NCBI GenBank assembly: GCA_001179505.1 | Contig: CDMY01000266.1 | Coordinates: 1-58,076, forward strand | Reading direction: 5' to 3' | DNA from: Vitrella brassicaformis | Lineage: Eukaryota > Sar > Vitrellaceae | DNA length: 58,076 nucleotides | Part shown: positions 46,119 to 57,480 of the stretch, piece after piece | Layout of the letters: every line of letters starts with the position of its first letter | Position numbering within the stretch: position 1 is the first letter of the stretch | Program-made: the position numbers and the translations under genes | Notes under the pieces: generated by a model | Databases searched by the model: none | What the model saw: the letters and a program-made list of their open reading frames with translations, nothing else | What the model was told of the DNA's origin: nothing

Positions 46119-47522
46119 ATGCGTCTCCTGGCGTTGTTCGCTCTCTTCCAGGTGCGCAGGGGTGCGGGTATGTGTGTGCCAGTGCACCCAATGCTCTCTA
46201 TTTGGTTTGTTCGCTCAGGTCTGTTCGTTGTCCAGCGCCTATGAAGGCGAGGAAAGCGTCCACGATGCCGTGGAGGCCTCTGCATCCCTCGACAGCTACA
46301 TGGCCAGCGTCATGGAAAAGGCCAAGGCGGGCAAGGGGTATTGGATGAGGATGGGTGAGCTCCGCGCCATCAACCCCCAATGGGTCAGCCCATTCGTCGA
46401 GGTGACCGGGGGGCTGTTCGGCGTCCGCAACACCACGCAGAACGTCATCAACGACTACATCAACTACATCGCCAACGGCACCTTCGACTCGCGATTCGGC
46501 ATCATGTACTACCACCACCGAGACATGCTCCCCGAGTGCACCGACGACGCCAGCGTGTGTGTGTACCTGTTCGAGCAGACGGGCGGCGACGGTCACTCGG
46601 GGCGCTACAAGGCCTTCCCCGCTGAGCAGTGCAGGGGGTGTTGCGAGTTCTCAGGCATCGGCGGCCACGAAGCAATGTCACTTCGGATACAAGTCAGCCC
46701 CACCCTACCGACCGATGAATGAAGACACGCCATACGGCATTCTCTCTGCGTTGTATGTCATGTCTCAGGGTGTGGCCAATGTGACGCTATTTGAGCTGCC
46801 GGGGTGCGAGCCAAACCGCCTGAATGAGGGTGCGTGGCAGCTGCCGGAGCCAGCGTATCGGTGGCACTTTACACATAGCGACAGGGAGCGCGACGGCATC
46901 TTTTTTGACCTCACCGAAGACACACTGTGTGCGGAGCCGACCCTCGTGGTGATCGGCCGGACGGGCGGGCAGGTCCACAACCTGTGGCCGCTGCCAGACG
47001 ACCAGGAATACGCGTAGGCATCCATTTCTCCATCTGCACGCACAGACACATACATGCGCACCATCGTGTGTTGTGTGTGATGTCTCAGGCGGCTGTGGCG
47101 AGACATCAACAATGACCTGAGCGAGGAGAGCCTGGCTGACGTGCTGCAGCCTGATGCTGTCTTCGAGAGCAGGGTGCTGCCCACACTCAAGGAATGGTTC
47201 CACCCAATCGTGCCGCTGTCGAAAGTCGGTCTGCACCACACAGACACGCACACACACACACACACCACACGGGACAAATTGCATTCCTTCTTCTCTGTCC
47301 GTGTGTGTGTGTCAGGAGTACTTCGAGCGCACTCTGAGCAACGTGATGAAGGACACGACGTCCACCCAGGCCAAGGCTGAGTTCCAGAACTATGCATTCG
47401 ACAGCCAAAACCAGCGCATCCGCTACTATGCCATGCGGTTCCCCAAGTGCACTGTGCCGTGTGACGTCGACTGCCGCCCGGCGAACCTGGGCTTCAGGTC
47501 CCTGAGGATCACTGTGCCTTGA
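46119..47522 (+). CDS. Secreted protein of unknown family
   Basis: Five exons, about 375 residues, family not recognised. A mini-exon MRLLALFALFQ joins to VCSLSSAYEGEES to complete a signal peptide. The body includes SLDSYMASVMEKAKAGKGYW, FVEVTGGLFGVRNTTQNVIN (sequon NTT), FGIMYYHHRDMLPECTDDAS, and a cysteine cluster CRGCCEFSGIGGHEA. Spliced from RIQ to GVANVTLFELPGCEPNRL, it continues with TLVVIGRTGGQVHNLWPLPD, LWRDINNDLSEESLADVLQ, and EYFERTLSNVMKDTTSTQAK. It ends FPKCTVPCDVDC ... LRITVP. Joins agree in phase. The head-to-head arrangement with the Sushi-module gene suggests joint expression and possibly work at the same surface. Confidence 0.7.
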
Positions 47523-47758
47523 TTGACAGATAGGTGCTGCCATGGGGGGCTGGACTACATAACTACCATTATGCTTTAGATAGATATACAGGACATGTAC
47601 AGGACATAACATAACACATAACACGCATGTGTCTTGACACACGGAGGAAAGTGAATGGCCGTTCGGGGCACCACACACCAACAAAGAGCGCCACACACGC
47701 ATGGATGCAGCCTCCCTCGCCCATCCATCCATCCATCCGTCCACTCATCGTCTATACA
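47523..47758. other. Convergent 3' flanks
   Basis: 236 bases between two converging stop codons, with a TAGATAGATA/TACAGGACA stretch and a CCAT microsatellite. Confidence 0.5.
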
Positions 47759-49326
47759 TCATGTGAGCAGCTGTTCAGCTGAGTTGTAGAGCGAGCCGAT
47801 AGTGTAGCCAGCGAAACGGGAGAACCGCAGGCCTGCAGGGGAGGGAGCGAGGGAGGGAGCGAAACAAGTTGTGGATGGATGGATGGCTGGATGGATGTGT
47901 GTGTGCGTCCGCTGTTGTCTGTCTGTCGTACCTGCACTTCGTGCGTGGTTGCCTTTCCGGTCGGTGCCGGCCCATGTGATGAAGATCTGCACGCACCACG
48001 GCACACACACAGACATACATCAATGGTGACCTGCCCGCTATGGGACGATAACAGCTGGCCACCTTGAGGTTGTCCGATTTGTCCCAATTCTGCCCACACA
48101 TTCCCTGAGACGCCCTGATGAAGGCACGCACGCATCACATGCACACGGGAGACGCATATATGCAACCCAACACACACGCCTCAGCTTGCTCAATCAACTG
48201 TCCGGTCACTCACCTGCCCCCTGTCTCAGTGAGCGTGAAGTTTCCAATTGATGGCTCTGGTGGGTCGTCATCTAGCTGCTGAAAGAAGACAGGCGACTCC
48301 CCCGGAGCAACGTCCCTCGACACGCTCCCCTCAATCACGTCGAGACCTTCATCTTCTTCGCCAACCGGCGCCGCGGTCGTCACGTCAGTACCCTCTTCTT
48401 GCAGCCTTCTGCCGGATGCGGCTGTGTCAGTAAGCGTGATGACGTCCGCAGACTTGAGGCACTCCTCAGAGTTGGAGGCGCAGGGCGAGTAGCATCCGTT
48501 GTCCCATACGATGGAGGTGATCTTGCCCTTGTCCAGGTTGATCACGGCGTTGACGAAGGGCGCGACGTACTTGTCGGTCGCCCAGATCTGCGGACACGAC
48601 ACCCTCTCCCGCCGCCGGTCAGTGTCGCTGTTGCACTGAGAGAGGCGCGCCGACAGAAAACAAAGAGGGAGGCATCTGTCTGTCAGATGTCGTGTGTTGG
48701 TGGTGGGGTTGTCTTTGAACTCACTTTGTAGGGCGACGCATCGTCGATTTTGAGGGCCATCCACGTGTACACAGGTGTCACTGCTGTTCTGTTCCCGTCG
48801 GGCACGCTCTCTATCAGGGCCTTCTGGGCTGCAGCACAGCACAGCACAGCACAGCGCAACACAACGCAACGCAACGCATCACAACGCACGGACAGCCGGT
48901 CGCCTTGATGCCTTCCTTCACAATGGATGGTGTGTGTGTGTGTGTTGTGTTTGTCGGCCTTACTTCCTTTGAGCACCAGACCAGTGTATCTGTCCACTTG
49001 TACTTCGAAAGCCATGAGCTGTGGGAAAGGATGAGTGCTCACAAACACACACAGCTGCACCTTGTCGCCCTGCACACAGACAACACAACACACAGAGGAC
49101 ACCAGTGCACTCTCACTGACATGGGCTGATCTCGTTCATCTCCTACATCTCCTACATCTCATACCAGCAATACGCTTCCTGCATCCTTGACTCTGCAGCT
49201 GAAGCTCAATTGGTCGGGCTGGGTGTTGTTTTGGGTGTCGTTGTTCTGACCCATGCATCTCCACAAACACCCGAGAGCCAACAGCACATACAGGAATATC
49301 CTCTTCGTTGCTCGTGTGAGCGCCAT
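47759..49326 (-). CDS. Secreted protein of unknown family
   Basis: About seven exons, roughly 330 residues. The signal peptide is MALTRATKRIFLYVLLALGC..MG; two upstream in-frame Mets exist, but this one gives the best leader. The mature part has NDTQNNTQPDQLSFSCRVKD (sequons), KVQLCVFVSTHPFPQLMAFE, VQVDRYTGLVLKG, TPVYTWMALKIDDASPYK, and a Cys-containing exon QIWATDKYVAPFVNAVINLD ... GCYSPCASNSEECL. A low-complexity acidic stretch follows (RRLQEEGTDVTTAAPVGEED), then SQGMCGQNWDKSDNLK, IFITWAGTDRKGNHARSAGT and RFSRFAGYTIGSLYNSAEQL. No family was recognised. It is the third secreted product in a row, consistent with a surface-protein neighbourhood. Confidence 0.65.
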
Positions 49327-49547
49327 GTTCGCTGCCGATAATCTCCACGCCGCGGCCATCGAAGATGCGAGCTCAGAAGATGGTCGACCCCGAGCTCGCA
49401 CTAATGATGGGGGACAAAGTGTCCCAGCTGAATTGGGTCAAATCTGAGCTCGCCTTTGGCGGGAGAAGTGAAAGGGAAGGGAAGAGGAATTCACGGCAGA
49501 AAGCCGTCCAAGAACACACACCACATGTCCAACATAGCTACTGCGAT

Positions 49548-50866
49548 TCACATCAAAGAGAGCTCGGATGCCTCATCGGGCCCTGGCAAGCTCGCACACT
49601 CCGTCGTATGCACAAAGTCCCCCGGCTTATCGTGGGCCTTTTTCAGGTGCTGGCCAAGGTATTTGTACGATTTGCCGCAGATCTTACAATAGTACTCGCC
49701 ATCACTGCGTACCCATTGCACACATCACACAGGTGATGGCTGCGTGCGCGTCTCCTGTGCATTCTGCCTACCTGTTGGGACGGCCCCACATCGACTTTTT
49801 GGTAGGACTGGCCCTCATCCCACCACGCTGCATCATACACATCATGTGTTCAGTTAACACGCTCTCTTGTGTCTCCGTTTACCTTCTGCATCGACTTTCT
49901 GTAGCCCTCATCGCCGTGCTTCCTCCTCTGGGCGTCACAGCTTTTGCTCGCAACCTGACACACACACATACGCCGTCCATGTCTCTCTCTCTCTGTTTGT
50001 GTGTGTGTGTGTGTGTTGGTATGTCGGTGTCTTTCGACCGTGCTCATGTGCGCGCAGAATGCCGCCGGCCCGCCCAGGTTGGCTATCTGTGTTTCGATGC
50101 CGATGGGGCCGGCGATGAGGCCGCCGGTGCGGCCAATCTGACCCACACACACCACACACACGAAACACACAATCCATCTGTCTGTCTGTCTGTCTGTATG
50201 TGGGTGTCTTTCGACCGTGCTCATGTGCGCTGAGAATGCCGCCGGCCCGCCTAGGATGGCCATCAGATTGGCGGCGCCGGTGTGGCCAATCTGATCCACA
50301 CACACACCACACACACACACCACACACACACACCACACACACAATCCATCCATGTCTCTCTCTCTATGTGTGTGTGTCGGGGGTGTTGTGTGTCAGCTGA
50401 CATTGGAGAAGTGCTGGTGGATGGCCGCCGGCCCGCCCAGGTTGTTCATCAGATTGGCGGCGCCGATGGGGCCGCCGATGCGGCCGCGGTGGGTACGCAA
50501 GTCGCTCAGCAGCTCCTCACCGGAACTCCAGAAATATCCCTCGCCGGTACGGAAGACGGGCATAACGCGGTGCGGCACCGTATAATTCGCTGCGTATAGG
50601 GCAGAGCAGATGGCGAGGTTTTTCTCGTACTCCTTCAGCGTGTCGCTGTCCTCCAACAGCGGGAATGACATCACGCGCTTGATATAGCCGGGATGAAGGG
50701 TCCGCCCAGAACGCATCCCGAGCTGCAGTGCCGCAGACAGATATAGACGCATCTGGATGCTATGTATCTTACCTACCTTGTCGAATATAGGCTTTGTGTG
50801 TTTCTCTGCGTCTTCGCCGACGAGCAAACCGTAGCGCCTCAGGTGTCGGTGTGCCCTGGTGAACTC
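49548..50866 (-). CDS. C2H2 zinc-finger protein with tandemly duplicated exons (5' end unresolved)
   Basis: Six exons are readable. The first (to about 50402) contains EFTRAHRHLRRYGLLVGEDA, QMRLYLSAALQLGMRSGRTL, MSFPLLEDSDTLKEYEKNLA and VMPVFRTGEGYFWSSGEELL, ending IGAANLMNNLGGPAAIHQHF. Two phase 0-0 exons repeat that ending: IGHTGAANLMAILGGPAAFS (50216-50290) and IGRTGGLIAGPIGIE..NLGGPAAFCAHMST (50039-50137). Then come a basic linker (QRRKHGDEGYRKSMQK, GGMRASPTKKSMWGRPN) and one C2H2 finger, YYCKICGKSYKYLGQHLKKAH (Cys-x2-Cys-x9-His-x4-His). It ends ASELSLM. The finger exon is too short to stand out as an ORF but splices in phase. No ATG could be linked to the first exon. The finger suggests nucleic-acid binding; the rest is unassigned. 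Confidence 0.6.
50039..50479. repeat. Tandem intragenic exon/intron duplication, three copies
   Basis: Three units of about 180 bases, each with the coding core for IGxxG...NLxxxLGGPAA and a CACACA-rich intron. The coding cores lie at 50402-50479, 50216-50290 and 50039-50137. The flanking splice sites (GTCGAAAG donor, ATCAG/GTCAG acceptors) are shared by the last two, and introns are in the same phase. Confidence 0.85.
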
Positions 50867-51559
50867 TAAAAGAGCTTATGAATTGGATATGAGTCAATGG
50901 TACTTGTGACATAACAACAAACTTCTCAATCTGTTCAATGCTGAACCACTGGTTGCTTGCATCATGATAACGTAACCTTCATTTCATTGACCACACAGAG
51001 CCTGTTGTGTTCGCCATCGCATTGTGCGTGCGATAGCACTGCATTCATTCACCGCATTCGGTATCATCCACCCCACCAGTCAGTCCCTCCCATCCCCCCG
51101 ATCCGATCCCCGTGATCGACGCTGTGCTGTGCTATGGTGCGATGCTGTCTGTCCTATCGACACACATCCATCCAAACTTGACGGAGGCAGGCACAAGAAA
51201 AGCACACACCAGCATCCATCACATACATCAAGACACTTGTGGGTGGGTGGCGACGGATGGACACCGTTGTGACATGTACGCCCACGCCTCGCTCGATTGC
51301 TCGTCAAAACCCGACGGACACCGGGCCAGAGCCAGCAGCCTCTCTGCACACTACACTACTAAAGGCACAGATTAGGTCTCTCTCTCTCTCTCTCCCTCCC
51401 TCCCCGCTACCCTGACCCGACCTTGCCTGCCTATCGACATCATTCCCACTCATATACACACACGTACACAGACAGATGTGCACACGATTGATTCACAAAG
51501 AAGGCTCGGTAGATACAACGTCGAGCAATGCAATTCAGTGCAATGACTGTATGATGTCA
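50867..51559. other. Non-coding interval
   Basis: About 690 bases between the zinc-finger gene and paralogue B, both on the minus strand. It may contain the missing first exon of the zinc-finger gene: 50890-50960 has an open stretch on the minus strand, but its phase does not fit the next exon. CT microsatellite at 51378-51395. Confidence 0.45.
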
Positions 51560-52846
51560 TCACCACCAGCCCCTGCGGCCCCAGCCACGGCGGTATCCCC
51601 CGTGGCCCCAGCCGCCGAAGCGCCGGTATCCCCCGTGGTAGCCCCTGCCGTAGAAGCGCCGGCCGTAGTAGCCCCGGCGGCCGAAACGAGAGCGGCCGAA
51701 ATAAGAGCGGCCGAACATACCGCGGGAGCGTCCGAGCTTCAGACCACCAACTGACGAGCACGCAGACACACACAGAGAGGCCAAGATGAGCCACAGGCGA
51801 TGCTGCTTGGTGGTCTAGCTGATGACTGTCTGTGTACTCACATATGCCGAAGAGGCCCAGTCGGCGTCTGCTGGCCTGCTCGTCGGTGGCGGCCTCATCG
51901 TCATCGTCATCGGCTGTGTCGGCCTCCTCTTTGCTGAGCTTCTCGACTTCCTCGTCGGTGAGGAACTCGTATTCGTAGTCGCCGCTGTGGATGACCGCAC
52001 CCTTCTCGTCGACCAACGAGAACTCGCCTGAGTGAATGGATGGCCACAGACATACAGAGGCACGGAGAGTGCGTGTCGGCCTGCGCCTGTATGTGTGTGG
52101 TTCGTGGATTGCTCACCAGGTTTGGCGATGAGTATGTGTCCGAGTGAGAGGTGGACCTCAGTCGTGTTGGTCGTCAGATCACGGAAGACGCCCTCAATGT
52201 TGTAGACACGCTCAGAGGCCCTGTCACCCAGCTGACAGCAAAAGGGAGAGGGACACAGAGAAAAAGGGATGCCCATCCGCCACTCAGTGTGTGCCTTCCC
52301 CCGTGGCTCGCTTACGTTGATGTGGAGGGACTCCATCTTTTGGATCTCGTCGAGCGGGAGGAAGGCGAGGCCCTCCAAAGGCACACTGTCGAGTGCCTCG
52401 CTGAACCTCAGAGGCATGCTGTCCTTGCGGCTGACGAGCTGCTCGTCGTCGGACACCGTGATCTCCTTCGACACTGACGGACACACACACACACACACAC
52501 AGATGGACACCACACCCCTCCCACTTGCTGTCTGTGGCTGCGTACGCTGGATGGCGGCCAGCATGAGGCCGAACACACACGCGGCGGTCAGGACGATGGC
52601 GCCCACGACGGCCAGCACCTTGAGTGCGATGGTGCGCTTGGGCTTCTTGGTGGCCAACGACACCTGGGGGGCCTCCAAATCACAAACCTGCACACACCAG
52701 CAGCACACAGACAGACAGACAGACAGACAGGCAGACACACAAGAAGTAGGGATGGTGGCGGTGGGCATCAGGTTGGGTGAGAGAGCCATGTGTGTGTCAG
52801 TGGTCACCTTGCTGCCGATGGGCTGCTGGGCGACGGAGTGGGCCAT
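51560..52846 (-). CDS. Single-pass membrane protein, paralogue B, with Gly/Arg/Tyr-rich tail
   Basis: Same six-exon architecture as paralogue A. MAHSVAQQPIGSK, then VCDLEAPQVSLATKKPKRT, the transmembrane helix LKVLAVVGAIVLTAACVFGL, ITVSDDEQLVSRKDSMPLRF, ERVYNIEGVFRDLTTNTTEV and GHILIAKPG are nearly identical to A. Exon 5 diverges: after VDEKGAVIHSGDYEYE it has a longer acidic segment (DEEVEKLSKEEADTADDDDD). The last exon is a 60-residue low-complexity tail of GRS, FGR, YGR and GYR repeats (GRRGYYGRRFYGRGYHGGYR, ending GWGRRGWW), very basic and aromatic. Such tails often drive self-association or bind RNA, polyanions or matrix; the role here is unknown. About 280 residues. Confidence 0.78.
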
Positions 52847-53080
52847 GGCGACAAACAAACGAGATGGCTGACGGGAGGAAGACCGACCAGGGACTTCGGG
52901 CAGAAGAGTGCTTGGCTGGGATTGAAGGCAGAAGTTGGTTTGAACCACGAGGTTGATGGAGATGGGGAGGAAGGCGGCGGCCTTCTGGTGGGAGGGAGGG
53001 GAGGGGAGGGAGAGGGAAGGCGTTGGGAGGGGTAGATGGAAGGCGTTCCGACTTTTGCCCTCCGACCGTTGCTGGCCAAC
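51950..53080. repeat. Segmental duplication, copy 2
   Basis: Direct-orientation counterpart of about 24660-25760. Intron 1 is almost identical in both copies apart from a TGTC/CACA microsatellite length difference, and upstream sequence is shared to about 200 bases before the ATG. Confidence 0.85.
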
Positions 53081-53404
53081 TTGACCGTTGCAAAAGTTCC
53101 TGGCCGGGATGCTTGTGTGTGAAGATGAATGCACGTCAGGCCCAGTTTGGGACCCAGTCCGTGTTCTGACGATCCACTGCACACCAAACGATGTCACTCA
53201 CAGAGTCTGGCTGCATGGTGTGGTCCTGGCGATTTCCCTCTCCAGCCACTTCTGACACAGCAGCCTGACTGAGTCTGAAGTGCTGCCGAGGCACCGCGCC
53301 AGCGACACACCAGCCAGCCCGCCACTCAGACATTCAGTGGCTATGGCGTATGTACGTACGTATGTATGCACGGCTGTATACAGTAGGTAGCACTATCTAC
53401 GTAT
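52847..53404. other. Non-coding interval upstream of paralogue B
   Basis: The first 230 bases belong to the duplicated promoter region. The remainder has no recognisable gene; a GTAC/GTAT-rich stretch lies at 53350-53420. Confidence 0.5.
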
Positions 53405-56400
53405 CTATCCGAGTATGTACATCAGAAGGGGGATTACCTTCACCATCGACAGGTCCGCAAACAGCACATCCACCTCACTCTAAAAGACACACACACACAC
53501 AGCCTTCTATCTGTGTGTCTGTTCTGTGCGTCTTCCTTCCTTGTGTGCAGTGCACACCCCACGCCTACTTCGCCCACATACCGTGTGTATGACTTTCATG
53601 ATCTGGTGCTCCCGCCATGCGAGTATGGCCACGGCGAGGAGGGGCAGCAGGTCCAGCCGGTCGTACCCGATGATCCGGTCCCACAACCAAAACACCTGGT
53701 GGTTGGCACAGAAATCAATAGGCACTCACGCCACCCACGTGTACGTTGCTTGCTGCGACTGACTATGTGCCTCTTGTGCGTCATTTCTGGCTGACCTCAT
53801 CACTCACCTCTGTGGGCGGCAGGACACCGATGAACCCCTGCACACCACACATCCAATTCGACCCATCCATCGGTGTGTGGGTGTGCTGTGCTGTGCCTGC
53901 ATATGTGTGTGTCTGTCTGTCTGTCTGTCTGTATCCCTGCCTGTACGATCCACGGGAAGACGAGCTTCAACGGACAGTACTCGAGAGCACACAGGCGATG
54001 ATACACCCCCTGCACCCCACCCATGCCATCCCATGCGCACCGCACACACATCCACCCAGCATAACTATGTCACGATTAATGAAGTCCTACTGGTATGGTT
54101 GTCGCCGCCAGGCCCTCAAACAGACCGCACAAACCAACAAGCGTGCTGTCCACCTCCCTGTCCAACACGCACACACACACACACACAGACAGACAGTGAG
54201 GAATAGAATGTCCTCTCTCCCTCCCTTGTTCAAATCCATCCACTCACTCACATGTGGCCACTTGCCATTCTCGTCTCTCCCTCTCCGCCCACCAGGTGGC
54301 ACACAGCAGCCCACGACACACCGTCCCCGCTGCTGCTGCTATCAGGCTGTCTTGTGCCGCGATTGTCTCTGAACAGGGAGGCCGCATGCGAGAAGAGAGA
54401 CGCCGGAGGGCTTATGGTGTGGAAGGGGGAGGCTGGGTGGTGCTGGTGCTGGCGCTGCTGGTGCTGCGGCCGACATGGGCAGAGTGTGTGGAGGCGGATG
54501 AAGTAGGTCGAGTAGACGGCGCGGAACAGGGGATACACCTCCGTCAGCTGCAATCAGTGAATGACACAGACAGGGAGGGAGGGCACATGTCTATCCAATG
54601 AGATGACTGACCGAGATATGGCTGCCCTGCCTGCCTGGTATCTATCACTCTCACCGACTCTGAGAGGAAGCTGAATGGCGCGGCATACAATGCGTAGCCT
54701 GACATGAATATTCATGACATCATCACGGCCGGCAGGACGCCCACAGGCGAACGAAGATGCATGGACTGGACGGCTCTTCTCTCTGATGCGATTCGAGTCA
54801 CCCTTGAATGGCAGCACGCCGCTGGGCGGCACCAGCACCGTCCCTTTTGCGTCGTTGGCGGGGGATGTGGCCATCACAGGGGGGTAGGGCAGGAACTGAC
54901 GTGACGTGAGAGGCGAGTGACGTGACAATGGCAGCCAGGCGGGTACATACCTGGCTCATGGGGGGGATGGCAGGGTCACGCGTCAGTGCCAGCAGCTGCA
55001 CACACATACACACACACACACACACACACAAGCCAGATGAGCACCTCTGAATGGCGCATTAGTATGCACAGGTGTGTGCGTGTGCGTCATGTGTATACGC
55101 ACTAGATGCTCTATGAGCTGCTCAAATGGGAAGTAGTGAGAGTCCCCAGTCGACTCCCCGACGTCCAACCGATGCTACACACACACACACACACACACGC
55201 ACAGGGCATCAGCCAAATCACCCTCCTGGTCATCCATGTCCTCTCTCACCACGTCATCCAGTATCCACTCTCTCGAGGACAGGTCGACGGCGAACTGCTG
55301 GAGGTACCGCCGTGCATCCTCACCCTGGTCGCTGCTGACCAGTATGGTGCGCCACACGGCGAAGCGCAAGGACGGGGGGACCCCCTGACGAGCATACGCC
55401 CGCAGTGAGGCGCGATCGCCCTGCACACCATACATACAAAGCAAATTTGGATGGATGGATGGATGGTGGGTGCAGTGGAAGGGGGCCAGAGAGGTATGTG
55501 TGTGTGGTTGGCACCTCACCTTCTGTATGAGTTGTATGCCTTGCTGCAGGTGCTCCTGCTCGCTCCTGGGGGTGTTGACGCCTCCCAACTGCATACACAT
55601 GCATGGACAAGCACACGGCCAACGGAACTCAGAGATGGGGAGCTCTCCGTGTGAATGCAATGCACCGTCTGACCTGACTGACTGACTGACTGACCTGTGG
55701 GCTCGTTCGCAGAAGATCAGCATAGATCTCGCGATAGTACTCCAGACCCCCTGCAAACCCAAGAACCAGCAAATGACAAACCAAACCACCGCCACCATTG
55801 ATCCTTCCTCACTCTGCTCAAGCGCCATAGCAGCCGTCAGTCCGCCATGATGCCCACACACAGCCTTGGCCGTCTTTGGTTTGGTTGCTGATGGGCTGGG
55901 GGGGCTGGGTGGGCACCGGAGAGTGCCGTGTGCGAGAGGGGGTGGCAGGGGAGGGTGGCCCGGGATGTTGGGATGGCGACCTTGGCCGTCATCCCCCTCC
56001 TGGCCGCTGGCAGTGGCCGTGCAGAGGTCCATCACCTGTTGGTACAGCTCGGCAAGGTCGACGAGGGGTCTCGTTTCGACCTCCTCCACATAGCCCCCGC
56101 CCGCATGCCTCATCGAACACCCACCATCGTTGTTGCTGCTGCTACCTGTGGGCATCAGGCATCATGGAAAACTCACTCATGTGTCGATCTGTCGGGCGTG
56201 TGAAGGCATTGATCTAGTGGTCGATTGCATCACCCACCTTGGGTGGATAGCGAGTCGGATGATGGCGACTGTGGGCGGCCGGTGGCCGCCTGCCGGATGT
56301 CCTCATCCCCCTCACGCACCCTGACACACAGACAGACAGACAGACAGACAGATGGGACGACACAGACATGGCACCGCGTCCCAGTGAGATCCCTCCTAAG

Positions 56401-57480
56401 CCCCATCCATCTATGTGTGTACTTGAGAATGGCCTGTTTCTGCTCGTGAGAAAGAAGACGCAACTCCTGCACACGGCAGTGCAGGGCAGGGCATTGTGCG
56501 TCCATTCATTGTCCGTTGACGTGCTGTCTGTGCCCATCTGTGTACCTTACCTTGAGCATGCGCCTGCTGAATCTGTGGGCAATTCGGACGAGAGATGGGT
56601 GCGCAGAGGGCGAGGGCTCGTAGTAGCTGCCTGTGGCCCCCGGTGACAATGACAATCCGTGGCATCCTGGGATGGGCGGAGGCGACGGATAATCTGCACA
56701 CACACACACACACACACGTACGGCCGGACAGACCTTGAACGCGTCAGTCACTGGCACACAGCAGCCAGCCACTCACCCAAAGCCCTCCCTGCGACTCACC
56801 TTTGTGGCACAGCCTGGCCATGTCCTTGTGCCGAACATCCATCCGCTTCAGCGCATCCATCGCCCACTCTCGCAGCATATCCGCAAAGGTCCTCCCCCCT
56901 CTCCCTCCCTCCCCACCTCCATCACACGCAGGCCCGCCTCCCGTCGTCCTCGACGCCAGCACCCTCGCCACCAGTGCAGCTGGGCTCGGAGCCTCACCTT
57001 CATCCGCCTCTTGTGAGTCGGCCGGCAACTGCTCAGGTGTGTCGGGGGAGGTGGGCGGACTTGCTGCTGTCGTGGTTTTGCGGATGCTGACCACGGGAAT
57101 GGACGGCTGTGGCGCACACATGATGCTCCGCGAGGCGTCGGCTGAAAGAGAGCGAGAGATCTTTGGGTGAAGCGTGTTGGCATACACTGCAGCCCTTGCC
57201 TACCTGTGTGGTTTTCTGCCGTCCTGGGCGCAGAGTCGCCGTCGGTGCCGTGATGGTCATCGTTGAGTTCGTGCTGCAGGCGGGCGATGAGATCTCTGAA
57301 GCATGAAGGCGGGGCTGAAGCCGCAGACGGCCCGCACAGCTCACTGATCAACGCATCCACGAGATCATCCATCTCCTTCGTTCGCCTCCGCCATCTAGCT
57401 CGCCAATGGGCACCGATCTCGAGATCTAGGCCACACTTCGCTCCGCGAATGCAAGTCGACAGTTCATCGCAACGCAACAT
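53405..57480 (-). CDS. RabGAP TBC-domain protein, TBC1D19 type
   Basis: About 17 exons, roughly 750 residues. The N-terminal half is divergent and Pro/Ser-rich. The TBC domain begins LRAYARQGVPPSLRFAVWRT and follows human TBC1D19 in order: SHYFPFEQLIEHLV, LLALTRDPAIPPMSQ, VLVPPSGVLPFKG-YALYAAPFSFLSES, LTEVYPLFRAVYSTYFIRLH, GLCGLFEGLAATTIPVGL, LEYCPLKLVFPWIVQAGIQ, VFWLWDRIIGYDRLDLLPLL, AVAILAWREHQIMKV and VDVLFADLSMVKVIPLL. TBC proteins accelerate GTP hydrolysis by Rab GTPases in membrane traffic. An IxxDxxR arginine-finger motif is present (ILDDVVRED), while the YxQ glutamine motif is replaced by VLPFKG as in TBC1D19, so GAP activity is uncertain. A His/Gln-rich insert (HQQRQHQHHPAS) follows RLHTL. 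Met at 57492 is an alternative start. Confidence 0.88.

Noticed and set aside
48834-48888. CACAG/CAACG tandem run as a CRISPR-like or minisatellite array
   Set aside because: A 5-base microsatellite inside an intron of the secreted-protein gene, without spacers.
52847-53197. N-terminal extension of paralogue B (about 110 residues upstream of MAHS)
   Set aside because: The extension is low-complexity, is not conserved in paralogue A, and both copies share the same ATG context at MAHS.
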